The notes beneath the pieces were generated by a model, which was given only the letters and a program-made list of their open reading frames with translations, was not told the origin of the DNA and made no database searches. Positions 55,381 to 64,000 of a stretch of 64,000 nt of DNA are shown here, one piece after another. The stretch's first letter is position 1; every line of letters starts with the position of its first letter. The position numbers were made by a program, and so were the translations under genes. The stretch comes from Channa striata (lineage: Eukaryota; Chordata; Actinopteri; Anabantiformes; Channidae), in assembly GCA_033026295.1 (NCBI GenBank), contig CM065175.1:27685375-27749374 (forward strand). The letters run 5' to 3'.

Positions 55381-56750
55381 GGTTTTAAAGTCAAATAATG
55401 TCAGTCATTTTCTAAATGAACCGTATTGTCCATGAATCACCACACAGACGCTGTGGTTCAGTGTCAGTCTCCAGCCTGGACTCTCTTGCTTGTTCTTGTC
55501 CTCTCCACTGGATCAAATATGTTTCTTCATCCCAAACCTGGCGATGGACCTTTTCCTCGGATCCGTCACTTCCTGGCTGTTGAACTGCCCATAAATGGAA
55601 TTGTAGAGGACAACATTTACGAGGGACACTTCATTCTGTGACTGCGGAATGAAGCTCTAAGCAGCGTAACGACGAGGCTCAGTGACGGTTCGAACTAAAC
55701 TGTGTCACCGTGAGTGAAATTTGTTAATAAAAATCAAGACAAGCAGAGGAACTTTCTCCTCTAAATTCAGAATCGTCCTGTTTTAATAAATGATATGTGT
55801 GCAGGAAGTGAAGAAGACAAAGTCTGACACAAACTGTTTTTTGCTCTTTACTGAAGCAGTTTTTCCCTCAGAGATAAAAAAAATTACATAAAGCCAAATA
55901 AAAATTAATGATAATGAAAATAAAGTTGGACAGAATAAGGCCAGGCTCTCACAGATGATGTCAGTGTCTTCACTGATAATTCTCCTGTCTTCTCTTAATG
56001 TGGACTTTAAAAATACAGGAAATTATGAATTTCACTTCCTGTCATCAGGGGAAGAAAACAGTCCACGGGGATCTGCACATCCTCAGCTGGGGTTGATTCC
56101 ACTTGTTACCATGGTGACAAATGGCCGCTGCATGGACTCGTGTGTTCAGTTTGTTGGCTGCAGGGTTGGTCAGCTCAGCGGCGTCCGTGGTTTAGTGGCG
56201 TCAGCGAGGCTCGTGTGTGAGTGGTTATGTGAAATACGAGGATGAGGGACGGGATACTGGGATGCTCAGTTTTAGTGCTAACGTGCTAATTGTGCTTGTT
56301 CTTCTGCGGTGTCCTGAAGAAGCCTGGACAGTGGACACCAAGCTGCAGCAGTAACAGATGGAGATGAGCGTGAAAAAGTCTGTTTGTTTCCGACCAAAGT
56401 CCCAGTCACAGTCACTGTGAGCCCAACCCTGTCTCCAAACCTCCGCAAACTCGTTCTCCTGGAAAACGTGGAGCCCTGTGAGAGGCGGCAGAGGACAGGC
56501 GGCAGAGGACAGGCGCCCGCAGTGATGTCCCCACACTTCAAAACAGACAGGGTGACAGTGATGCACAGACGCTCTTCACTCTCTCCACCTCCACATTGTT
56601 TCGTCTGAGGGGGGAAATGGAAAATCAGCTGAAAACTAAGGTTCCACAGAAAGTATCACAGTTGCGGCTCCTACCACCACAGTCTCACCTCAGTCTGTAA
56701 TTAAAGTCATTCCAGCAGGGACGAGCAGAACCTCAAAGGGCAGTAGGTCC

Positions 56751-56776
<26 letters not shown>
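56751..56776. repeat. (GT)13 microsatellite
   Basis: Thirteen GT units downstream of nek11. Confidence 0.95.
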
Positions 56777-56781
<5 letters not shown>

Positions 56782-59700
56782 CCTCTTTGGACTTGTGCTG
56801 GTCTCTGGAGTGAAGACCACCTGATACATGGTCTGTCAAAGGAAAGGCCTGGGGGCCGAGTCAAAGTGGGCACCTTGTTCACCAGCCTGGGGTGAGCTCC
56901 TTGTGGCGGGTTCATGTGCTGCTTGTTCCTGATCTGATGGGAACTGTTGATGAGAAGGAACCGGCATCAGCAACGGGTGATAATTCATAGTTTTTCCAAA
57001 CAAAAATATGAAGGATAACAAAGACACATATTTACTAGTTTTCACGTTGATTCCATCGTGGTGAGAAACGGCCAACACGTGATGTTCCTCATTTTTCTCA
57101 GATTGTGTCCGTCCTAACGAGGCCGACTGAAGGTTCTGCGTTCACGTTGACTCTGCTCACACTCCAAACCGTTTGCGTGCTCTCACATCTCCTGTGCTTC
57201 ACTTTCAAAGCCTCCTCCTCCTCGCTTTCACCTACTGCTGCTCGCTAAGAAACTTCTGCGCTTGGATCTCTGCGCTGGCCTTCGGAACTTACCCGAGAAG
57301 ACCCACCCCCCAATCACGTAATGGGCACAACGCCGACGAGACTGCGCGTATGCTACTAGCTTTAGCGTTAGCCTGATCCTGTGTAGGTACAGCGGCCTGT
57401 CTCCAAGGGCTCATCTCAGGCTAGGGATGGGGAAATCCTTCCATACCGGACTGTGTCCTCGCTGGTCCCACGTGACTTCCTGTCTGCAGTAGTTGCAGAG
57501 AACCCTGCACACGTTAGTTAATCCTTTCCTGTTCACAGTGCAGCTGCTGCTCACGCTCTGTGTCGTTCAGACTTTCGTGTGAAGCTCTGACTGGCTTTAG
57601 TTCCTGTATGAACAGGAACTCCTCGCTCCTGAGTTAGCTGCTTTCCTCACATGGATTCTCTGATTATATAATGTTCAACGTCTCACGGTCACACTGATGG
57701 AATCTCCCTCTCTGTTCATTGTCTTCACGCTTCACTGCATTGGAGCAGCTGCAGGAACCGTAAACTGATTCTCACTTTTTTGCATAATTCAAAATGATAC
57801 AAATGCCAAAACTTTTGTTAAAATTCCAATAAATAAGAAGCAGAACTCAGTGCTCGTTATGTTCATTCATCATCATCGTTCAAAGGAGGAAAATGTCTCA
57901 CTTTAACAATTAATCAGATCCACGACTCAGTTGTGTGACCCACGGACCTTCGATCAGTGACGTTAAGTGGATTTAAAGTTTAATGGAGTCATTTTAAAGG
58001 ACAGAGTTTGGGGAAGTTTGGATTGTGCTTTGTGTGTGATTTGCTGCACGTACACACTGATCCACACTGACGGTGTGTGTTACCGTTAGTGCTGATGTTT
58101 CACTGCTTCAGGAGTTGGTTTTGTCACTGATGAGGACCCACGTCTTTGTTTTCCTTCGTGGTGTCAGCAGTTACTGGAGAAAGCAGCTCAACTCTGCGCC
58201 CGATGTGTTTTAATTCCGACTGCGGGGCTGAGAGTCCAGCGTTCGACTCATTATGTCCAGGACCGGCGCTCCTGTTAGTGAGGACGCCTCCGGGTGCTGC
58301 TGAGTGTTGTGAGACTTTCCTGCAGCTGCTGAAGGTTTTAATTTGAGTGATGATCAGGGATCAAGTGTGAGCTCAGACCTGGAGCTGGAGTGGTCTCATT
58401 AAAGCATCAGTGGAGCTGCTAATGTTGACCCGAGTCCACATAACGATGTCTGTCTGTGTGACACGCTCAGTTTCTGGTGCAGCTTAAAGGAGCAGGTCAC
58501 CATTTCAGGCTGTTCGTGGCTTTTAGAGACACACCGTCAGGAGAGGCAAAGCCGCAAATGTTTGGAGACCCACAAAAAGGGGGAAGGGGTCAAACCTGAC
58601 GTCCACAGCCACGTCCCTCTGACCCCCCACCCTCTGCCGTGGATACGTCATAAAACTTTCACTTACATTCAGTCACTTTTATTCAACTCCTAGTCAGGAG
58701 ACCACACCAGGAGCAAAGTCACATTCGAACCGCCACTGTGACGTCTCCGCTCCAGGTGGTTGCCTACATCCGTCCCGACAGCTCCCGTGTCTCTGCCGCT
58801 CGTCCTCTGGACGGACTCGTTCATTCACACACAGCTTTGCCTCTGAACTTTGCTCCAACATCGGTAGAAACACTTGAGTGAAATCTGAACGTGGTTTGTT
58901 GGAGGCAGGCTCCCACAGGCTCAGCCACAGTGATTGTTCGACATGAAGCGGCGCATGAGGCGAGAATATGTGAAGGACATGCAGGGGGAACGTGGAGGAT
59001 GCAGACACGTGGTATTTGGACTGATGAAATACTTCATCTGCATCTTCCATGCGTATTTTATCCCTAAGTGTGGAGCTGTGCTCTTTGACTTTCACACGTA
59101 CGACTGTGCCGAATATGGAAGCAGGTGATCAGTCATGTACATGAACTGAATGTGTACCGGTGCTTATTACTGGATGTACTGGCTGGGATGACCCGGCACA
59201 GACTGGGACCGTTTGTCCCCAGAAAAGACATGACAGGCAGAAATGGCTGAAAACAAATTTGGCTTGTGTGTGTTTCTGTCTGATGTTTTCATCTGTAACA
59301 TTTAGTAAATCAGAGGTTATGAGCCCGAGTGGATGTCGGCAGTTAGTCGACTTCATGTTTCACTAAAATCTAAGAACATGAGACTGATTCATTAAGGACA
59401 TAAAACTCATTGCTGATTTTCTCATCGTGTTTGTCCTCGTTCTGTCCTCAAGACTCGGAAAACAAAGACTTTTTTTTAGAAGGTCATAGTTTGTCTCGCC
59501 TAATGCATATTTCATCAGTTCATCAGGCAGGAATCAGCTGCAGGACTCCGCAGTGCAACAACACTTAAGTGTGTGCGCAGTTGAAGTTGGAGCGGCGCTG
59601 TGACCGGCGGCTCCCTGCGTCCCAATTTAAATAAAGGTTAGCGAGCTGCAGACAGGCGGCCGCTCCGCTCAGCTCGCTGGGCTCCATTTGAATTCCTGAA

Positions 59701-60189
59701 TGTCGACGGCCTCTAATTGCTGCTGCTTTAAACGGGCCCTTTGTTCCCTGCTTTAAATACCAAGACGGGACTTTCGCGGCGCTGCCGGTCACCTTGGAGC
59801 CGCTCGTCTGCTTCGCTCATTAGCACATAGTTCCTCGGTTCACAGACGTGCAGCAGTGTGTGTTGGCAGTGTTACACCAGCTAACGCCGCACAATGAGGA
59901 GGCTGCTGGCGTCATTCGTGGCGCTTTGGTTCTGCACTAGGACACAATCGCTGTAGTTTTGTACAACTGCCACATCCTGTCTGTGTGAGAAATAAATGCA
60001 AGTGCCGGTGACTTCTGGTCCAGTACACGAGTAAACGTAGTTACGCCTTTAGCGACCATCAGTCTGTGACCTGGATCAGTTCCTTCGTCTGTGGACGTGT
60101 TTGTTAAACGCCTCGTTACAGATTTCAGTTCAAAGACAAACACGTACTCGAATAAGCTTCACAATGATCCCAAAGAGACGTTAAGAGAA

Positions 60190-60370
60190 GATGAGACTTT
60201 ATTGATCCCACAGTGGGAAATTCGTGTTACCGCAGCAGGAAGAACAAAAGAATAAAGAATCTCAGATCTGCATAAGGGCAAATTTGTACATATTTAACAG
60301 TGGAAAATTGCACAACAACCGTCTTCACCGTGAACTTACACGCTGTGTATCGCTGCAGTGGGATGGCTGT
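60190..60370 (+). repeat. Fish dispersed repeat starting 'TTTATTGATCCC'
   Basis: TTTATTGATCCCACAGTGGG, AAATTCGTGTTACCGCAGCA and, later, ATTGCACAACAA. It matches the start of the repeat at 14665-15010 in the same orientation. Confidence 0.65.
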
Positions 60371-60679
60371 GGGGGGAGGGGCCGACGCTCTTCCTGCACG
60401 TTACCGGGATCAGAAAATACCTGTGTGCTTGGACTCCGGGTGTGTTGGAGCCGTGAATTCAGAGTCAGAGCTTCCCCTCAGAGCTCGACCCGGTGGACAG
60501 ACAAAAAAGTCTCTGCTCTCTGCTGGACCCATGAATCTCATCTCTCGGCTCATCTGCCCTCAACACGTTGCTCTGAGGTTGCATCACTGTTGCCACACAG
60601 ACTGACTGAGGCAATCTGCTCCCAGGAAATTGGATGGACAGAAAAAAGTCAGCAGTGACAGAAAATTACTGCTGCTGAG

Positions 60680-63600
60680 ACCAGAGTGTCCACAGAGTGA
60701 GCGTCCGCAGAGTGAGTGTCCGCAGAGTGAGCGTCCTCAGAGTGAGCGTCCGTAGAGTGAGTGTCCGCAGAGTGAGCGTCCTCAGAGTGTCCGCAGAGTG
60801 AGCGTCCGCAGAGTGAGCGTCCACAGAGTGTCCGCAGAGTGAGTGTCCTCAGAGTGAGCGTCCGCAGAGTGAGCGTCCGCAGAGTGAGTGTCCACAGAGT
60901 GAGTGTCCTCAGAGTGAGTGTCCTCAGAGTGTCCACAGAGTGTGTGTCCGCAGAGTGAGTTTCCGCAGAGTGAGTGTCTACAGAGTGTCCGCAGAGTGAG
61001 TGTCTTCAGAGTGAGTGCCCACAGAGTGTCCACAGAGTGAGTGTCCGCAGAGTGAGTGTCCGCAGAGTGAGTGTCCTCAGAGTGAGTGTCCTCAGAGTGT
61101 CCACAGAGTGTGTGTCCGCAGAGTGAGTTTCCGCAGAGTGAGTGTCCACAGAGTGAGCGTCCGCAGAGTGAGTGTCCACAGAGTGAGTGTCTGCAGAGTG
61201 AGTGTCCGCAGAGTGTCCGCAGAGTGAGTGTCCTCAGAGTGAGTGTCCTCAGAGTGAGCGTCCGCAGAGTGAGCGTCCGCAGAGTGAGCGTCCTCAGAGT
61301 GTCCGCAGAGTGAGTGTCCGCAGAGTGAGTGTCCTCAGAGTGAGTGTCCGCAGAGTGTCCACAGAGTGAGCGTCCACAGAGTGAGCGTCCACAGAGTGAG
61401 CGTCCGCAGAGTGAGCGTCCGCAGAGTGAGCGTCCGCAGAGTGTCCTCAGAGTGTCCACAGAGTGAGCGTCCACAGAGTGAGCGTCCACAGAGTGAGCGT
61501 CCACAGAGTGTCCACAGAGTGAGCGTCCACAGAGTGAGTGTCCGCAGAGTGAGTGTCCTCAGAGTGTCCACAGAGTGAGCGTCCACAGAGTGAGCGTCCA
61601 CAGAGTGAGTGTCCACAGAGTGAGCGTCCACAGAGTGAGCGTCCGCAGAGTGAGCGTCCGCAGAGTGAGTGTCCTCAGAGTGTCCGCAGAGTGAGCGTCC
61701 GCAGAGTGAGCGTCCGCAGTGTGAGCGTCCGCAGAGTGAGCGTCCTCAGAGTGAGCGTCCACAGAGTGAGCGTCCACAGAGTGAGTGTCCACAGAGTGTC
61801 CACAGAGTGAGTGTCCACAGAGTGTCCACAGAGTGAGTGTCCACAGAGTGAGTGTCCACAGAGTGTCCACAGAGTGAGCGTCCACAGAGTGAGTGTCCAC
61901 AGAGTGTCCACAGAGTGAGCGTCCACAGAGTGAGTGTCCACAGAGTGTCCACAGAGTGAGCGTCCACAGAGTGAGCGTCCACAGAGTGAGCGTCCGCAGA
62001 GTGAGCGTCCTCAGAGTGTCCACAGAGTGAGCGTCCACAGAGTGAGCGTCCGCAGAGTGAGCGTCCGCAGAGTGAGCGTCCGCAGAGTGTCCTCAGAGTG
62101 AGTGTCCACAGAGTGAGCGTCCGCAGAGTGAGCGTCCGCAGAGTGAGTGTCCGCAGAGTGAGTGTCCTCAGAGTGAGTGTCTTTAGAGTGAGCGTCCGCA
62201 GAGTGAGCGTCCGCTGAGTGTCCACAGAGTGAGCGTCCACAGAGTGAGCGTCCACAGAGTGAGCGTCCACAGAGTGTCCACAGAGTGAGTGTCCACAGAG
62301 TGAGTGTCCACAGAGTGTCCACAGAGTGAGCGTCCACAGAGTGAGCGTCCACAGAGTGAGCGTCCGCAGAGTGAGTGTCCGCAGAGTGAGTGTCCTCAGA
62401 GTGTCCACAGAGTGAGTGTCCACAGAGTGAGTGTCCACAGAGTGTCCACAGAGTGAGCGTCCGCAGAGTGAGCGTCCGCAGAGTGAGCGTCCTCAGAGTG
62501 AGTGTCCGCAGAGTGTCCTCAGAGTGAGTGTCCTCAGAGTGAGCGTCCGCAGAGTGAGCGTCCTCAGAGTGAGTGTCCGCAGTGTCCTCAGAGTGAGCGT
62601 CCACAGAGTGAGCGTCCGCAGAGTGTCCTCAGAGTGTCCACAGAGTGAGCGTCCACAGAGTGAGCGTCCACAGAGTGAGCGTCCACAGAGTGAGCGTCCA
62701 CAGAGTGAGTGTCCGCAGAGTGAGTGTCCTCAGAGTGAGTGTCCTCAGAGTGAGTGTCCGCAGAGTGTCCTCAGAGTGTCCACAGAGTGAGTGTCCACAG
62801 AGTGAGCGTCCACAGAGTGAGCGTCCGCAGAGTGAGTGTCCTCAGAGTGAGCGTCCACAGAGTGAGCGTCCGCAGAGTGTCCTCAGAGTGTCCACAGAGT
62901 GAGTGTCCACAGAGTGAGCGTCCACAGAGTGAGCGTCCACAGAGTGTCCACAGAGTGAGTGTCCACAGAGTGAGCGTCCTCAGAGTGAGCGTCCGCAGAG
63001 TGAGTGTCCTCAGAGTGTCCACGGAGTGAGCGTCCACAGAGTGAGCGTCCACAGAGTGAGCGTCCACAGAGTGAGTGTCCACAGAGTGTCCACAGAGTGA
63101 GCGTCCACAGAGTGAGCGTCCACAGAGTGAGCGTCCGCAGAGTGAGTGTCCTCAGAGTGTCCACAGAGTGAGTGTCCACAGAGTGAGCGTCCGCAGAGTG
63201 AGCGTCCGCACAGTGAGTGTCCTCAGAGTGTCCACAGAGTGAGCGTCCACAGAGTGAGCGTCCACAGAGTGAGCGTCCACAAAGTGAGCGTCCACAGAGT
63301 GAGCGTCCACAGAGTGAGTGTCCACAGAGTGAGCGTCCTCAGAGTGAGCGTCCGCAGAGTGAGTGTCTCAGAGTGTCCCACGGAGTGAGCGTCCACAGAG
63401 TGAGCGTCCACAGAGTGAGCGTCCACAGAGTGAGTGAGAGTGTCCACAGAGTGAGCGTCCACAGAGTGAGCGTCCAGAGTGAGCGTCCACAGAGTGAGCG
63501 TCCGCAGAGTGAGTGTCTCCACAGAGTGAGTGTCCACAGAGTGAGCGTCCGCAGAGTGAGCGTCCGCAGAGTGAGTGTCTCAGAGTGTCCACAGAGTGAG

Positions 63601-63889
63601 CGTCCAGAGTGAGCGTCCACAGAGTGAGCGTCCACAGAGTGAGCGTCCACAGAGTGAGCGTCCACAAAGTGAGCGTCCACAGAGTGAGCGTCCACAGAGT
63701 GAGTGTCCACAGAGTGAGCGTCCGCAGAGTGAGCGTCCGCAGAGTGAGCATCCGCAGAGTGAGCGTCCGCAGAGTGAGTGTCCTCAGAGTGTCCGCAGAG
63801 TGAGTGTCCTCAGAGGGAGTGTCTGCAGAGTGAGTGTCCACAGAGTGAGCGTCCACAGAGTGAGTGTCCGCAGAGTGAGTGTCCTCAGC
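60680..63889. repeat. 3.2-kb minisatellite, 15-bp unit GTGAGYGTCCNCAGA
   Basis: A head-to-tail array of GTGAG(C/T)GTCC(G/A/T)CAGA, mixed with 11-bp units GTGTCCNCAGA that lack four bases. By length there are roughly 220 units. The unit is five codons long; two plus frames and all three minus frames lack stops, which produces overlapping low-complexity ORFs up to 240 codons. These are not called as genes. Larger blocks recur locally (41-bp period at about 61863-61985). Breaks in the pattern are few and lie mostly in 63360-63610. Confidence 0.97.
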
Positions 63890-63895
63890 AGCAGT

Positions 63896-64000
63896 TTCTG
63901 GTTCCTAGATGAAAGACAGAGCAGGTGATGGACTGTGACTGAGACAGACGGTTTTCTCTCCTCTTTGCACTGGTCATTTGTCTTTTAGCCAGTTAAATGT
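63896..64000. other. Flank after the minisatellite
   Basis: The last 105 bases are unique-looking sequence with no feature I can support. Confidence 0.6.

Larger units (their letters stand above)
52143..60189. other. Region downstream of nek11 without a supported gene
   Basis: Eight kilobases with no open frame that I recognise as a protein and no consistent exon chain. Contents are a tRNA-like SINE fragment (54010-54130), a LINE fragment (54960-55380) and a GT microsatellite (56751-56776). A neighbouring gene with short, fast-evolving exons could be missed by eye. Confidence 0.6.

Noticed and set aside
52143..60189. A downstream neighbour such as a Nudix gene
   Set aside because: No Nudix motif or other recognisable protein block was found on either strand.
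60680..63889. Resemblance to a CRISPR array (regular short repeats)
   Set aside because: There are no unique spacers; units are contiguous and near-identical, and the window is vertebrate DNA.
60649..63928. Many overlapping ORFs of 60-240 codons on both strands
   Set aside because: All are readings of the 15-bp minisatellite in different frames; repetitive peptides with no independent coding evidence.

Overview
The window is vertebrate nuclear DNA. The introns are full of repeats typical of ray-finned fish (L2-type LINE 3' ends, LINE/SINE tails reading GTCGC(T/G)TTGGATAAAAGCG, and repeats beginning TTTATTGATCCC), so a teleost is likely. That is inferred from repeat content and protein similarity, not from a database search.

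Almost the whole window is one plus-strand gene, nek11 (NIMA-related kinase 11). I could assemble 15 coding exons between 1208 and 51323. All junctions are GT-AG, the phases agree, and there is no internal stop; the predicted protein has 576 residues. Exons 1-7 (1208-19342) encode the kinase domain with the glycine loop, beta-3 Lys, alpha-C Glu, HRDLK and DFG. Exons 8-10 (20828-24705) encode a basic, coiled-coil-like stretch. Exons 11-15 (24904-51323) encode the acidic, less conserved regulatory tail. A CpG-rich segment at about 60-345, with a GC box and an RFX-type X-box, is the probable promoter and non-coding first exon. The 3' UTR runs to a poly(A) signal at 52119.

The introns hold old mobile elements: an antisense L2-type LINE in intron 2; a LINE with a nested L2 3' end in intron 12; two damaged copies of one endonuclease/RT LINE family in intron 14; tRNA-derived SINE fragments; and several dispersed fish repeats in both orientations. 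Intron 13 carries two perfect foldbacks (15-bp and 17-bp stems), and the 3' UTR carries three tandem TTATGTAA octamers joined to a perfect 13-bp hairpin.

Downstream of nek11 (52143-60190) I see no convincing gene, only simple repeats and LINE/SINE remnants. From 60680 to 63889 there is a 3.2-kb minisatellite with a 15-bp unit and 11-bp variants. Its main variation falls at CpG positions, and its minus strand is open in all three frames, which explains the long low-complexity ORFs there. It is the most unusual structure in the window. I found no evidence for a novel multi-gene system.
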